NCBI RefSeq assembly: GCF_900090295.1
Contig: NZ_LT607753.1
Coordinates: forward strand, 4,836,001-4,900,000
Direction of reading: 5' to 3'
Length of the DNA: 64,000 nt
Source: Micromonospora coxensis
GTDB taxonomy: Bacteria > Actinomycetota > Actinomycetes > Mycobacteriales > Micromonosporaceae
Part shown: positions 16,991 through 26,669 of the stretch, piece by piece
Layout of the letters: every line of letters starts with the position of its first letter
Position numbering within the stretch: position 1 is the stretch's first letter
Program-made: the position numbers and the translations under genes
The notes under the pieces: generated by a model
Database searches by the model: none
Seen by the model: the letters and a program-made list of their open reading frames with translations, nothing else
Told to the model about the DNA's origin: nothing

Positions 16991-17194
16991 TCAGGCGTCG
17001 GCCGGGAGCGGCCCGACCGGTTCGTCGTGCGGCTCCGACCAGACGGCGTGCACGGTGTCGCGGACGCAGCGGTCGCGGAGCCGACCGCAGGCGCAGCGGT
17101 GCGAGTCGGCCGCCTCCGAGCGCCCGCAGCGGGCCGGGTCGGTGCCGGGACGGGCGGCCGTCTCGACCGGTGGCGGGTTGCTCTGTCCCGACAT
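16991..17194 (-). CDS. Small Cys-rich protein
   Basis: A 67-residue ORF with four cysteines in the middle (RCGRSEAADSHRCACGRLRD then RC) plus a His, which could bind zinc. GGAGGT stands eight bases before ATG 17194, a strong ribosome site that supports a real gene. It is isolated, on the strand opposite its neighbours, and divergent from etfB with about 220 bp between starts. I do not recognise a family; function unknown. Confidence 0.65.
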   Translation of the reverse strand: MSGQSNPPPVETAARPGTDPARCGRSEAADSHRCACGRLRDRCVRDTVHAVWSEPHDEPVGPLPADA

Positions 17195-17413
17195 GTTCGG
17201 ACACCTCCCTCATGAGAATTTAACCAGGCGCGCGGTGCTCGGTGAGCTGTGTCACTCTGAGTGCCCGGGGAGCCCAAGCTACTGGCAGGTAACATTGCGC
17301 CGTGGGCAACTGCACAGCAGTCCGTTGTTGACCGACCGTTAAGTCACGCGGCAGGCTGCGCCCGAGACCGGGCGAGTGATCGCTACACCAAACAGGAGGG
17401 TCGTCGAAACGCG
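17195..17413. other. Divergent intergenic region before etfB
   Basis: About 220 bp, less GC-rich than the genes, with TTGACC near 17325 and TAACAT near 17291 as promoter-like words. I could not pair a -35 and a -10 with correct spacing for etfB. Confidence 0.35.
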
Positions 17414-18193
17414 ATGAACATCGTCGTACTCGTCAAGCAGGTGCCCGATTCGGGCGCGGACCGCAACCTGCGTAGTGACGACAACACCGTCGACCGCGGT
17501 TCGGCGAACAACGTCATCAACGAGATGGACGAGTACGCCATCGAAGAGGCGTTGAAGATCAAGGAGGCGCACGGCGGCGAGGTCACCATCCTGACCATGG
17601 GTCCGGACCGGGCGACCGAGTCGATCCGCAAGGCGCTCTCCATGGGCCCGGACAAGGCCGTGCACGTGGTGGACGACGCCCTGCACGGGTCCTGCGCCGT
17701 GGCCACCTCGAAGGTGCTCGCCGCCGCCCTGGGGCAGCTCAACGCGGACCTGGTGATCTGCGGCGCGGAGTCGACCGACGGCCGCGTGCAGGTCATGCCG
17801 CACATGATCGCCGAGCGGCTGGGCGTGGCGGCGCTGACCGGCGCCCGCAAGCTCACCGTCGACGGCGGCACGCTGACCGTCGAGCGGCAGACCGAGGAGG
17901 GCTACGAGGTGGTCACCGCCTCGACCCCGGCCGTGGTCTCCGTCTGGGACACCATCAACGAGCCGCGCTACCCGTCGTTCAAGGGCATCATGGCCGCCAA
18001 GAAGAAGCCGGTGCAGACGCTCTCCCTGGCCGACCTCGGCGTCGCCCCGACCGAGGTGGGCTTCGACGGCGCGACCAGCGCCGTGCTGGAGCACACCAAG
18101 CGTCCGCCGCGCTCCGGCGGCGCGAAGATCACCGACGAGGGCGAGGGCGGCGTCAAGCTGGTCGAGTTCCTCGCCACCGAGAAGTTCGTGTGA
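17414..18193 (+). CDS. etfB: Electron transfer flavoprotein beta subunit
   Basis: A 259-residue EtfB (FixA) that with EtfA carries electrons from acyl-CoA dehydrogenases to the respiratory chain. MNIVVLVKQVPDSGADRNLR at the start, the INEMDEYAIEEALKIKEAHG stretch and TMGPDRATESIRKALSMGPDKA are classic; CGAESTDGRVQVMPHMIAERLG (abbreviated here) binds AMP/flavin. AGGAGGG is 14-15 bases before ATG 17414, longer than usual. It is followed at 11 bp by etfA. The gene order etf, cysteine desulfurase, mnmA, ligA, gatCAB recalls mycobacteria. Confidence 0.97.
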   Translation: MNIVVLVKQVPDSGADRNLRSDDNTVDRGSANNVINEMDEYAIEEALKIKEAHGGEVTILTMGPDRATESIRKALSMGPDKAVHVVDDALHGSCAVATSKVLAAALGQLNADLVICGAESTDGRVQVMPHMIAERLGVAALTGARKLTVDGGTLTVERQTEEGYEVVTASTPAVVSVWDTINEPRYPSFKGIMAAKKKPVQTLSLADLGVAPTEVGFDGATSAVLEHTKRPPRSGGAKITDEGEGGVKLVEFLATEKFV

Positions 18194-18204
18194 GAGGTCT
18201 GGAC

Positions 18205-19164
18205 ATGTCTGAGGTTCTCGTCGTCGTCGAAGCCACCCGGGAATTCGGCGTCAAGAAGGTCACCCTGGAGATGCTCACCCTCGCCCGCGAGCTGGGCACC
18301 CCGAGCGCGGTGGTGCTCGGTGGCGCCGGCGCGGCCGAGGCGCTGAGCGCCAAGCTGGGCGAGTACGGCGCGCAGAAGATCTACGCCGCCGAGAGCGAGG
18401 AGATCGACGGCTACCTGGTGGCCCCGAAGGCCACCGTGCTGGCCGAGCTGGTCAACCGGGTGCAGCCGGCGGCCGTGCTGCTGGCCTCCGCCCAGGAGGG
18501 CAAGGAGATCGCCGCCCGCCTCGCCGTCAAGCTGGACAACGGCATCCTGACCGACGTGGTCGGCCTGGACGCCGACGGCACCGCGACCCAGGTCGCCTTC
18601 GCCGGGTCCACCATCGTCAAGTCCAAGGTCACCAAGGGCCTGCCGCTGGTCACCCTCCGGCCGAACTCGGTCAACCCGACCCCGGCCCCGGCCACCCCGG
18701 CCGTCGAGCAGCTCACCGTGTCGGTCACCGACACCGACAAGCTGGCCAAGGTCGTCGACCGGGTCGCCGAGCAGAAGGGCTCCCGCCCCGAGCTGACCGA
18801 GGCCGGCGTGGTCGTCTCCGGCGGTCGCGGTGTCGGCAACGCCGACAACTTCAAGCTGGTCGAGGAGCTGGCCGACCTGCTCGGCGGCGCCGTCGGCGCG
18901 TCCCGGGCCGCCGTCGACTCCGGCTTCTACCCGCACCAGTTCCAGGTGGGCCAGACCGGCAAGACCGTCTCCCCGCAGCTCTACGTCGCGCTGGGCATCT
19001 CCGGCGCGATCCAGCACCGGGCCGGCATGCAGACCTCGAAGACCATCGTCGCCGTGAACAAGGACGGCGAGGCCCCGATCTTCGAGCTGGCCGACTTCGG
19101 CGTGGTGGGCGACCTGTTCAAGGTCGTACCGCAGGCGGCCGAGGAGATCCGCAAGCGCAAGTGA
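18205..19164 (+). CDS. etfA: Electron transfer flavoprotein alpha subunit
   Basis: A 319-residue EtfA (FixB), the FAD-binding partner of EtfB. The C-terminal FAD motif is intact: [20 protein letters not shown] (about residues 207-226), then [19 protein letters not shown] and [17 protein letters not shown] (about 245-280). GAGAGG precedes ATG 18205. The operon closes with a very strong hairpin terminator. Confidence 0.97.
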   Translation: MSEVLVVVEATREFGVKKVTLEMLTLARELGTPSAVVLGGAGAAEALSAKLGEYGAQKIYAAESEEIDGYLVAPKATVLAELVNRVQPAAVLLASAQEGKEIAARLAVKLDNGILTDVVGLDADGTATQVAFAGSTIVKSKVTKGLPLVTLRPNSVNPTPAPATPAVEQLTVSVTDTDKLAKVVDRVAEQKGSRPELTEAGVVVSGGRGVGNADNFKLVEELADLLGGAVGASRAAVDSGFYPHQFQVGQTGKTVSPQLYVALGISGAIQHRAGMQTSKTIVAVNKDGEAPIFELADFGVVGDLFKVVPQAAEEIRKRK

Positions 19165-19177
19165 GCTGAGCACCAGC

Positions 19178-19224
19178 CACGGCGAGGGCCGGGAACCGCC
19201 AGTCGGTTCCCGGCCCTCGCCGTG
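19178..19224 (+). terminator. 20-bp perfect hairpin after etfBA
   Basis: The arm 19178-19197, starting CACGGCGAGGGCC, is perfectly complementary to 19205-19224 across a seven-base loop, 14 bp after the etfA stop. This is the strongest intrinsic hairpin seen in the window, though without a long U-tract. Confidence 0.85.
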
Positions 19225-19333
19225 TCCCGACCTCGCGGTCGAGCACGGCCGGAACGGCCACGACAAGCCCCGGGAGCTGCGACGATGACCGGGTCCCCCG
19301 TGCACCCGCCCGAGGAGCGACGAGGAGTGCGCC

Positions 19334-22045
19334 ATGCCGGCCAGGACGCCCGGAGGCGGTCACCACGCGTTGGCCGTGCACGAGGTCGTGCTGCTGCTGG
19401 AGACCGACACCGACCGAGGGCTGACCGACGACGAGGCCGCCGCGCGCCTGGCCCGGTTCGGCCCGAACGTGCTGCCCGCCGCCGCCCGGGGCGGCACCCT
19501 GCGCCGGCTGCTGCGGCAGTTCCAGAACCCGCTGGTGTACGTGCTGCTCGTCGCCGGTGTGGTGACCCTCCTGCTCGCCGAGTACGTCGACTCCGCGGTG
19601 ATCGTCGGGGTGGTGGTGGTCAACGCTGCCGTCGGCTTCCTCCAGGAGTCGAAGGCCGAGTCGGCGCTGGACGCGCTGCGGGCGATGGTGCGTACCGAGG
19701 CGCGGGTGGTACGCGGCGGACGGCACCTGCGGGTCCCCTCCGAGCAGGTCGTCCCCGGCGACCTGGTGCTGGTCGAGGCGGGCGAGAAGGTCCCCGCCGA
19801 CCTGCGGCTGGCCCGCGCCGACGAGCTGCGCGCCGACGAGTCGGCGCTGACCGGCGAGTCCCTGCCGGTGCGCAAGGACGAGGTGGCCGTGCCCGACGAG
19901 ACGCCGGTGGCCGACCGCCGCAACGTGCTCTACTCCGGCACCCTGCTCACCGGCGGCTCCGGCGCCGGCATCGTGGTGGCCACCGGGGCGGAGACCGAGC
20001 TGGGGCGCATCCACCGCCTGGTCGGTGCCGCGCAGGTCCTCGACACCCCGCTGACGGCGAAACTGGCCCGGTTCAGCCGCGTCCTCACCCTGGCGATCCT
20101 GGTGCTCGCGGGGGTCACCTTCGCCGTCGGGCTGGCCCGGGGGGAGGCGGCGGGAGCGACCTTCACCGCGGCGGTGGCGCTGGCGGTGGGGGCCATCCCC
20201 GAGGGCCTGCCGGCCGCGGTGACCATCACGCTGGCGATCGGGGTGGCGCGGATGGCCCGTCGCCGGGCGGTGATCCGGCGGCTGCCGGCCGTGGAGACCC
20301 TCGGCAGCACGACGGTGATCTGCACCGACAAGACCGGCACCCTCACCGAGAACCAGATGACCGTGCAGGCCCTCTGGACCGTCAGCGGCCGGTACGAGGT
20401 CAGCGGCGGCGGTTACACCCCGCTCGGGGAGATCCGTGACCCGGACGGCGGCCCGGCCCCCACCGGCGAGGGAGGTGCGCTGCGCTGGTCGCTGCTGGCC
20501 GGCGTCGCCTGCAACGACGCCCGTCTCGACGAGCGCGCGGAAGGGTGGACGGTGCTCGGCGACCCCACCGAGGGGGCGATGCTCGTGGTCGGCGCCAAGG
20601 TGGGGCTGCGCGCCGAGGAGGTCGCCGCCGAACTGCCCCGGGTGGCGGCCGTCCCGTTCACCTCCGAGCGGCAGTACATGGCGACCCTGCACGACCAGTC
20701 CGACGGCGCGCGGGTGGTTCTGGTCAAGGGCGCGGTGGAGCGGATCGTCGAGTGGTCCACGGCGGCGCTCGACGCCGACGGCGGGACCGTCGCGCTGGAC
20801 CGTGCCGCCGTGCTGGCCGCCGCCGGGGAGCTGGCCGGCGAGGGTCTGCGGGTGCTCGCCACCGCCCTGCGCCGGGTCGACCGCGGCGACGGGCTGGCGG
20901 AGGAGTCGCTGCCCGGCCAGCTGATCTTCACCGGGCTGCACGCGATGCTCGACCCGCCCCGCGAGGCCGCGGCCGCCGCGGTCGCCTCGTGCCGGCGGGC
21001 TGGGATCGCGGTGAAGATGATCACCGGCGACCACCGGGTCACCGCGAGCGCCATCGCCGTACGCCTGGGGCTGCTGGCCGGCGAGCCGGGACCGGGCGAG
21101 GTGCTCAGCGGGGAGGACCTGGCGGGACTCTCCGACGCCGAGCGTCCGGAGGCGGTGCGCCGGGCGGCGGTGTTCGCCCGGGTGTCCCCGGAGCAGAAGC
21201 TGCGGCTGATGGAGGCGTTGCAGGCCGAGGGGCAGGTGGTGGCGATGACCGGCGACGGCGTCAACGACGCCCCCGCGCTGCGCCAGGCCGACATCGGGGT
21301 GGCGATGGGGCGCAGCGGCACCGAGGTGGCCAAGGAGGCCGCCGACATCGTGCTCACCGACGACGACTTCGCCACCATCGAGTCGGCCGTGGAGGAGGGC
21401 CGGGGCGTCTTCGCCAACCTGACCAAGTTCATCACCTGGACGCTGCCGACGAACACCGGAGAGGGACTGGTCATCCTGGTCGCGATCGTGCTCGGCACGG
21501 CGCTGCCGATCCTGCCCAGTCAGATCCTCTGGATCAACATGACCACCGCGGTGGCGCTCGGCCTGACGCTCGCCTTCGAGCCGAAGGAGCCGGGGATCAT
21601 GGACCGCCCGCCGCGCGATCCCGCGCAGCCGTTGCTCACCGGCGCCCTGGTGGTCCGGATCCTGCTTGTCTCCGCCCTGCTCGTGGCGGGCGCGTGGTGG
21701 CTGTTCCAGTGGGAACTGGACAGCGGGGCGGAACTGGCCGAGGCGCGTACGGCGGCGGTGAACCTGTTCGTCACGGTGCAGGCGTTCTACCTGTTCAGCT
21801 GCCGCTCGCTGACCCGCTCGCCGTGGCGGCTCGGGCTGTTCGGCAACCGCTGGCTCATCGGCGGCGTGCTGGTCCAGGCCCTCGGTCAGCTGGCGCTGAC
21901 CTACCTGCCGGTGATGAACACGCTGTTCCGGACGGCCCCCATCGACCTCGGCGCGTGGTGGCGCATCCTCGGCATCGCCGTGCTCGTCTCCGCCGTGGTG
22001 GCGCTGGACAAGCGGTTCGGCTGGTTCGGTCGCCGGCTCGGGTGA
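19334..22045 (+). CDS. P2-type cation-transporting ATPase
   Basis: A 903-residue P-type ATPase of the Ca2+/Na+/K+ (P2) class. The actuator TGES is near residue 173, the transmembrane-4 motif [12 protein letters not shown] near 285-296, the phosphorylation site [13 protein letters not shown] near 330, and the hinge [20 protein letters not shown] near 638. There are about ten membrane helices. PEGLP rather than CPC excludes heavy-metal (P1B) pumps; which cation is moved is not certain, calcium or sodium being most likely. ATG 19334 follows a GAGGAG site. It stands alone, ended by a bidirectional hairpin. Confidence 0.9.
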   Translation: MPARTPGGGHHALAVHEVVLLLETDTDRGLTDDEAAARLARFGPNVLPAAARGGTLRRLLRQFQNPLVYVLLVAGVVTLLLAEYVDSAVIVGVVVVNAAVGFLQESKAESALDALRAMVRTEARVVRGGRHLRVPSEQVVPGDLVLVEAGEKVPADLRLARADELRADESALTGESLPVRKDEVAVPDETPVADRRNVLYSGTLLTGGSGAGIVVATGAETELGRIHRLVGAAQVLDTPLTAKLARFSRVLTLAILVLAGVTFAVGLARGEAAGATFTAAVALAVGAIPEGLPAAVTITLAIGVARMARRRAVIRRLPAVETLGSTTVICTDKTGTLTENQMTVQALWTVSGRYEVSGGGYTPLGEIRDPDGGPAPTGEGGALRWSLLAGVACNDARLDERAEGWTVLGDPTEGAMLVVGAKVGLRAEEVAAELPRVAAVPFTSERQYMATLHDQSDGARVVLVKGAVERIVEWSTAALDADGGTVALDRAAVLAAAGELAGEGLRVLATALRRVDRGDGLAEESLPGQLIFTGLHAMLDPPREAAAAAVASCRRAGIAVKMITGDHRVTASAIAVRLGLLAGEPGPGEVLSGEDLAGLSDAERPEAVRRAAVFARVSPEQKLRLMEALQAEGQVVAMTGDGVNDAPALRQADIGVAMGRSGTEVAKEAADIVLTDDDFATIESAVEEGRGVFANLTKFITWTLPTNTGEGLVILVAIVLGTALPILPSQILWINMTTAVALGLTLAFEPKEPGIMDRPPRDPAQPLLTGALVVRILLVSALLVAGAWWLFQWELDSGAELAEARTAAVNLFVTVQAFYLFSCRSLTRSPWRLGLFGNRWLIGGVLVQALGQLALTYLPVMNTLFRTAPIDLGAWWRILGIAVLVSAVVALDKRFGWFGRRLG

Positions 22046-22073
22046 CGAGCCGGCGACCGCCGGTGCGAAGGGA

Positions 22074-22116
22074 GCTGATCGGCGGGCCGGGGAGCTGAGC
22101 CGGCCCGCCGATCAGC
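22074..22116. terminator. 17-bp perfect bidirectional hairpin
   Basis: GCTGATCGGCGGGCCGG and its exact complement flank a nine-base loop. It lies between the P-type ATPase and the convergent anti-sigma gene and even contains the anti-sigma stop codon. Confidence 0.8.
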
Positions 22117-22897
22117 CCGTCAGGGTGCCCCTCAGCAGGCTGTCGCCGGAGTGGGCGGGCTTGTTGTCGTACTGCTCGGCGGAGACGTCGACAACCGAGT
22201 ATGCCTCAAGGTCGACGTTGGGTGGCAACGGGAGCAGCGCATCTCCCGACCCGTCGCGCAGCACACCGACCGAGAACATCTCCATGTTCTTCGGGTTGAT
22301 CAGCCATACCTCGTAATACCCCGGAACGTCCGGGAGATTCGCCACGTGCAGGTGCAGTCGGCCGTCGACGAACACCCGCGCGTCGCCGTTGGCGTCCTTC
22401 GGTGTCTGCCCGTACGCGGTCAGCGGCGCGCTGGCCAGCACGACCTGCCGTGGCGCCGGGTCCGGCTCCCGCCGGTCCGGATCGAGCACGGCGAGCGTGC
22501 CGACCACGCCGAGCACGGCGGCGGCCGTGGCGGTCACCACGGTGATGGCCCAGCGGGGCCAGCGCCGACGGCGGCGGGACGCGCCGGCCGGCGACGCGGT
22601 GGCCGGGGCGTCCGCCACCGGCTCGGCGGTCGTGGACTGCTGGCGGCGGGCCCCGGTCAGCGAGGGCAGCTCCTCGGCGGCGCTGATCTCCGCGACGATG
22701 CCCTGCCAGATGTGCTCCGGCGGATCGGGCAGGTCGCGCAGGGTCTGCGTCGCCGCGCCGAGGCCGGCGACGTGCTGGAGGTTCTCCATCTCGCCCCGGC
22801 AGGTGGCGCAGGCGTCGAGGTGGTCGGTCTCGCCGTGGTCCGCCTCGCTCTCACCGAGCGCCAGAAAGACCAGCCGGTCGTGGTCCAGGTGCTGCAC
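22112..22897 (-). CDS. RskA-type zinc anti-sigma factor
   Basis: A 261-residue single-pass membrane anti-sigma factor. The cytoplasmic N-terminus carries the zinc anti-sigma motif HLDACATC (H-x3-C-x2-C, about residues 26-33); a membrane helix follows at about 117-138 after an RRRRRWPRW stop-transfer-like stretch, and the extracellular C-terminal domain (YEVWLINPKNMEMFSVGVL) matches the anti-sigma-K (RskA) domain. It should hold the sigma factor encoded upstream until released by regulated proteolysis. The two genes overlap by 47 bp, indicating tight coupling. Confidence 0.92.
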   Translation of the reverse strand: MQHLDHDRLVFLALGESEADHGETDHLDACATCRGEMENLQHVAGLGAATQTLRDLPDPPEHIWQGIVAEISAAEELPSLTGARRQQSTTAEPVADAPATASPAGASRRRRRWPRWAITVVTATAAAVLGVVGTLAVLDPDRREPDPAPRQVVLASAPLTAYGQTPKDANGDARVFVDGRLHLHVANLPDVPGYYEVWLINPKNMEMFSVGVLRDGSGDALLPLPPNVDLEAYSVVDVSAEQYDNKPAHSGDSLLRGTLTG

Positions 22898-23456
22898 CGT
22901 CCACCTCCCATCTGCGTTTCAAGCTCGCCATGCCCCGTCGGATGTGACTCTTGACGGTGCCCAGGGGCACTCCGGTCATCGTCGAGATCTGCTGGTGTGT
23001 CAGGTCGTCGTAGAAGGCCAGCTCCAGCATCCGGCGTTGGTCGTCCGGGAGGCGGGCCAGCTCGTCGGCGACCACCAGCCGGTCGACCACGGTGTCCGGG
23101 TCCGGACCGGTGGCGACCGGCTCGGGCAGTTGCCGGACCGTCTCCACCACCCGGGTCTCCCGGGCCGAGGCGCGCAGCCGGTCGATCACCTTGCGCCGCC
23201 CGATGCCGAGCAGCCAGCCGATCAAGGAGCCCTTGGTCGGGTCGAAGGTCTCCCGCCCCAGCCAGGCCGCCACGAAGGTGGCCTGGGTGACGTCCTCCGC
23301 GTCGCTGCGGTTGGCCAGCGTGCTGGTGGCCAGGTGCAGGACGGCCCGGCCGTACCGGTCGTACGCCTCCCGCAGGGCGGTCTCGTCGCCCGTGCGGAAC
23401 CGTTGCGCCAGATCGTCCTGCGGTGGGGGATCCGGCTCCTGTCGCACCGCCGTCAC
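22851..23456 (-). CDS. ECF RNA polymerase sigma factor
   Basis: A 201-residue group 4 sigma factor. Region 2 includes NRSDAEDVTQATFVAAW (about residues 50-66) and region 4 includes LTHQQISTMTGVPLGTVKSH (about 150-170) as the -35-binding helix-turn-helix. The partner anti-sigma is RskA-like, as in the SigK system, and the divergent DUF4397 and sortase genes are the likely regulon core. GTG 23456 is chosen because GGAAGG precedes it at 11 bp and TACAGT (minus strand, 23488-23493) may be its -10; GTG 23447 is an alternative. Confidence 0.9.
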   Translation of the reverse strand: MTAVRQEPDPPPQDDLAQRFRTGDETALREAYDRYGRAVLHLATSTLANRSDAEDVTQATFVAAWLGRETFDPTKGSLIGWLLGIGRRKVIDRLRASARETRVVETVRQLPEPVATGPDPDTVVDRLVVADELARLPDDQRRMLELAFYDDLTHQQISTMTGVPLGTVKSHIRRGMASLKRRWEVDGAAPGPRPAGLSGAR

Positions 23457-23487
23457 CGGGCGGCTCGCCTTCCGTGGAGCATGCCCG

Positions 23488-23493
23488 ACTGTA
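23488..23493 (-). promoter_or_regulatory. -10 hexamer TACAGT for the sigma factor operon
   Basis: Minus-strand TACAGT about 32 bp before the sigma-factor GTG, ahead of its GGAAGG ribosome site. No -35 assigned. Confidence 0.35.
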
Positions 23494-23574
23494 GCTCCCA
23501 CAGCCCCCGCCCCACTTTCCCGGTCCGTGTGTCCCTGTGCTCCTGTCACCTGCTCTTCGTCGCCGGGGGCGGTT

Positions 23575-23589
23575 CCGGATGCGATCCGG
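23575..23589. promoter_or_regulatory. Palindrome CCGGAT-N3-ATCCGG in divergent region
   Basis: A perfect 6-bp inverted repeat with three-base spacing lies between the divergent sigma operon and DUF4397 gene; a related CCGG-rich word follows near 23611. It may be an operator or a coincidence of composition. Confidence 0.35.
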
Positions 23590-23696
23590 GTGAAGAAAAA
23601 GAATTCCGTCCGGCTGCATCCGGCCGTTCGGAAGCCGGCGTATCCCGTTCTGCAAGCCAGGCCTGACGAATCAGCACCAATCACCAGGAGGCAGTC

Positions 23697-24527
23697 ATGC
23701 AGCTCTCGAACTTCCGTCGGGTCGCCGCGGGTGGCGCGGTCGCCGCCCTGACCTTCGCCGGCGTCGGGGCCCTCACCGCGACGCCCGCCTTCGCCGCCTC
23801 GTCGAAGGTCTCCGTCGTGCACGGCATCCCGGACACCCCGGTCGACGTGTACGTCAACGGCAAGAAGACGCTGGACAACTTCAAGCCCGGCGACGTGGCC
23901 GGCCCGCTGACGCTGGAGGAGGGCGCGTACGACATCGCCCTGACCAAGCCGGGCGAGGCGCTCGACAAGGCGATCCTCTCGGTCGACGACGCCGCCGTGC
24001 CGGGCGGGGCCAACATCAGCATCGCGGCCCACCTCGACGCCTCCGGCCAGCCGAAGATCACCCCGTTCGCCAACGACGTCGCCAAGGTCGGCGCCGGCAA
24101 GGCCCGGCTGATCGTCCGGCACACCGCGGCGGCCCCGGCCGTGGACGTGCGGGCCGGCGGCAGCCCGGTCTTCGAGGACCTGACCAACCCGAACGAGGCG
24201 AAGGCCGACGTCGACGCCGGCACCGTCAAGGCCGACGTGGTGCTGGCCGGCACCGAGACCGTGGCCATCGGCCCGGCGGACCTCACCCTCAAGGAGGGCA
24301 CCGCGACGATCGTGTACGCGATCGGCTCCGCCGAGGGCAAGACCCTCGACCTGGTCGCCCAGACCGTGACCGGGCTGCACTCGGCGCCGGGCGGCGTGCC
24401 CAGCGGCAGCGGTGGCCAGGCCGGCACCGGCGTGGACACCTGGTGGTACGTGCTGGCCGGCGCCGGCGCGCTGCTCCTGGTCGGCGGCGGGACGCGGGTG
24501 GCGACCGCCCGGGCCGGTCGCCGGTGA
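23697..24527 (+). CDS. DUF4397 surface protein with C-terminal anchor
   Basis: A 276-residue exported protein. The signal peptide ends at about residue 33 (TPAFA then ASSKVS). Two tandem DUF4397 repeats follow, opening with KVSVVHGIPDTPVDVYVNGK and KARLIVRHTAAAPAVDVRAG. The C-terminus has a Gly/Ser linker, a membrane helix (WWYVLAGAGALLLVGGG) and the short basic tail ARAGRR, the layout of a wall- or membrane-anchored protein, although no clear LPxTG motif is present. AGGAGG precedes ATG 23697. Its stop overlaps the sortase start, so the sortase may act on it. Confidence 0.9.
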   Translation: MQLSNFRRVAAGGAVAALTFAGVGALTATPAFAASSKVSVVHGIPDTPVDVYVNGKKTLDNFKPGDVAGPLTLEEGAYDIALTKPGEALDKAILSVDDAAVPGGANISIAAHLDASGQPKITPFANDVAKVGAGKARLIVRHTAAAPAVDVRAGGSPVFEDLTNPNEAKADVDAGTVKADVVLAGTETVAIGPADLTLKEGTATIVYAIGSAEGKTLDLVAQTVTGLHSAPGGVPSGSGGQAGTGVDTWWYVLAGAGALLLVGGGTRVATARAGRR

Positions 24528-25183
24528 CGGTGCGACACCGCGGGGCGCTGGCGGCGGTGGCCGCCGGCGTCGCCGCGCTCACCGTCGCCGGGGTGGTGGC
24601 CTGCGGTTCGCAGCCGGCCGAGGACGTCGGCGCCGAGGAGGCCGCCGCGCTGGCCGGGTCCGCCACCCCGACCCCGGCGGGCACCTCGTCGTCGGTGCCG
24701 GTCACCGCCGGTGAGCTGCCGACGGGTGAGCAGAGCGTGCCTCCGGTGCGGCTCGTCATCCCGTCGATCGACGTCACCGCCACCGTCGACCCGGTCGGGG
24801 TCAACCCGCGCACCGACGAGTTCGAGGTCCCGCCGAGCGTCGACCGGATCGGCTGGTACCGGTACGGCCCCGGGCTGGAGGCGACGGCCGGGTCGGTGGT
24901 GATCGCCGGCCACGTGGACAGCGCCGACCAGGGCAAGGGGGCCTTCTTCCGGCTGCGCGAGCTGGGCCGCGACGACACCGTCACCGTCACCGGCACGGAC
25001 GGCCGGCAGCGGGCGTACCGGGTGGTGGCCCGCCAGGAGTACGACAAGTCGAAGATCCCGCTGGAGCGGTACTTCGCGCGCGACGGCAAGCTCCGGTTGA
25101 CCCTGATCACCTGCGGTGGGCCGTTCGACGCGAAGACCCGCTCGTACCGGGACAACATCGTCGTCACGGCGGTGCCCGCCTGA
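24524..25183 (+). CDS. Class F sortase
   Basis: A 219-residue membrane-associated transpeptidase. The N-terminal hydrophobic segment ends in VVAC, which fits a lipobox, so it may be a lipoprotein or simply membrane-anchored. The sortase domain (about residues 75-219) has the catalytic His in IAGHVDSA, the Cys in LTLITCGG and the Arg in RSYRDNIVV. GTG 24524 overlaps the DUF4397 stop (GTGA), showing coupled expression. Likely substrate is the upstream protein or other surface proteins carrying class F-type signals. Confidence 0.9.
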   Translation: MTVRHRGALAAVAAGVAALTVAGVVACGSQPAEDVGAEEAAALAGSATPTPAGTSSSVPVTAGELPTGEQSVPPVRLVIPSIDVTATVDPVGVNPRTDEFEVPPSVDRIGWYRYGPGLEATAGSVVIAGHVDSADQGKGAFFRLRELGRDDTVTVTGTDGRQRAYRVVARQEYDKSKIPLERYFARDGKLRLTLITCGGPFDAKTRSYRDNIVVTAVPA

Positions 25184-25286
25184 GCCGGCGTCACCCGGGC
25201 GGGCCCGGGTGGCCGGGCCGTTCCGTCGTACCCCGGGACGGGCGGTCCGGGGGCCCGCCGTCCGGTCCGACCCTCGGACCGGACCG

Positions 25287-25320
25287 GCCGGGGTGGGGAG
25301 GGCGCCCTCCCCACCCCGGC
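25287..25320 (+). terminator. 17-bp perfect palindrome after sortase gene
   Basis: GCCGGGGTGGGGAGGGC is followed directly by its exact complement, giving a very stable stem. It lies about 100 bp after the sortase stop and 65 bp before the cysteine desulfurase start. Confidence 0.7.
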
Positions 25321-25368
25321 GCCGGAGCCGGCGGTGGTCCGGCGTCCGGGCGGCGGCCTGCCGGTCGT

Positions 25369-25374
25369 TACGCT
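25369..25374 (+). promoter_or_regulatory. -10 hexamer TACGCT before cysteine desulfurase
   Basis: TACGCT lies five bases before GTG 25380 and eight before ATG 25383, consistent with a leaderless or nearly leaderless transcript. Confidence 0.4.
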
Positions 25375-25382
25375 GAACGGTG

Positions 25383-26558
25383 ATGGCATACCTGGATCAC
25401 GCGGCGACGACCCCGATGCTCGACGAGGCGTTGGAGGCGTACGTCGCCACCGCTCGCGAGGTCGGCAACGCGTCGTCGCTGCACGCCGCCGGCCGGCGTG
25501 CCCGACGGCGGGTCGAGGAGTCGCGTGAGCGGGTCGCCGCCGCGCTCGGCGCCCGACCGTCCGAGGTCGTCTTCACCGGCGGCGGCACGGAGAGCGACAA
25601 CCTCGCGGTCAAGGGCATCTTCTGGGCCCGGCGCGGGGCCGCGCCGGCGCGGGCGCGGGTGGTGTCCAGCGCCGTCGAGCACCACGCCGTGCTGGACGCC
25701 GTGGACTGGCTCGCTGCCCACGAGGGCGCCGAGGTGGGCTGGCTGCCGGTCGACGCGGCCGGCCGGCTGGACCCGGAACGGCTGCGCGCGGAACTGGCCG
25801 GGCACGCCGACCGGGTCGCCCTGGTGACCGCAATGTGGGCCAACAACGAGGTGGGCACCGTCCAGCCGGTGGCTGCGCTGGCCGCGGTGGCCGCCGAGCA
25901 CGGGGTGCCGTTCCACACCGACGCGATCCAGGCGGTCGGCCAGGTGCCGGTCGACTTCGCCGCCAGCGGCGTCTCCGCGCTCACCGTCACCGGGCACAAG
26001 CTGGGCGGCCCGGCCGGGGTCGGCGCGCTGTTGCTGGCCCGCGACGTCGCGGCCACCCCGCTGCTGCACGGCGGCGGCCAGGAGCGCGACGTGCGCTCCG
26101 GGACCCTGGACACCGCCGGCGTCGTCGCCTTCGCGGTCGCCGTCGAGGCCGCGGTCAAGGGCCAGCAGGAGTACGCCGCGCGGGTGGCCGCGCTCCGCGA
26201 CGACCTGGTCCGGCGGGTCCGCGAGGCGGTGCCCGAGGTGGTCTACAACGGCGACCCGACCGACCGGCTGCCGGGCAACGCGCACTTCTCCTTTCCCGGC
26301 TGCGAGGGAGACGCGCTGCTGCTCCTGCTCGACGCCCAGGGCATCGCCTGCTCCACCGGTTCGGCCTGCTCGGCCGGGGTGGCGCAGCCCTCGCACGTGC
26401 TCATCGCGATGGGCGCCGACCACGACCGGGCCCGCTCGTCGCTGCGCTTCACCCTCGGGCACACCAGCACTCCGGCCGAGGTCGACGCCCTCATCGCGGC
26501 GCTGCCGGCGGCCGTCGAACGCGCCCGCCGCGCCGCCGCGCTGCGCAGCCCGCGCTGA
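25383..26558 (+). CDS. Cysteine desulfurase (NifS/IscS class)
   Basis: A 391-residue PLP enzyme that takes sulfur from cysteine to give a persulfide for Fe-S clusters and tRNA thiolation. [11 protein letters not shown] opens the protein; [15 protein letters not shown] and [15 protein letters not shown] follow, the PLP Lys is in [12 protein letters not shown] (about residue 206) and the active-site Cys in [11 protein letters not shown] (about 326). It sits just before mnmA, as in mycobacteria where the two act together in 2-thiouridine formation. ATG 25383 is preferred; GTG 25380 is possible. Confidence 0.95.
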   Translation: MAYLDHAATTPMLDEALEAYVATAREVGNASSLHAAGRRARRRVEESRERVAAALGARPSEVVFTGGGTESDNLAVKGIFWARRGAAPARARVVSSAVEHHAVLDAVDWLAAHEGAEVGWLPVDAAGRLDPERLRAELAGHADRVALVTAMWANNEVGTVQPVAALAAVAAEHGVPFHTDAIQAVGQVPVDFAASGVSALTVTGHKLGGPAGVGALLLARDVAATPLLHGGGQERDVRSGTLDTAGVVAFAVAVEAAVKGQQEYAARVAALRDDLVRRVREAVPEVVYNGDPTDRLPGNAHFSFPGCEGDALLLLLDAQGIACSTGSACSAGVAQPSHVLIAMGADHDRARSSLRFTLGHTSTPAEVDALIAALPAAVERARRAAALRSPR

Positions 26559-26656
26559 CCCGTCCCACCGGTGCCGGCTGCCGGTCCCGGACGCGCGCGG
26601 GCGTGGGGGTGGTCGCAGTCGCGCGGTGGGGGAGCGGACGGCGGGGCGCGGGCGGA

Positions 26657-26662
26657 TAGGCT
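26657..26662 (+). promoter_or_regulatory. -10 hexamer TAGGCT upstream of mnmA
   Basis: TAGGCT is seven bases before GTG 26670, which opens a six-codon mini-ORF ahead of mnmA. The geometry suggests transcription begins at that GTG. Confidence 0.5.
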
Positions 26663-26669
26663 CGGTGGG

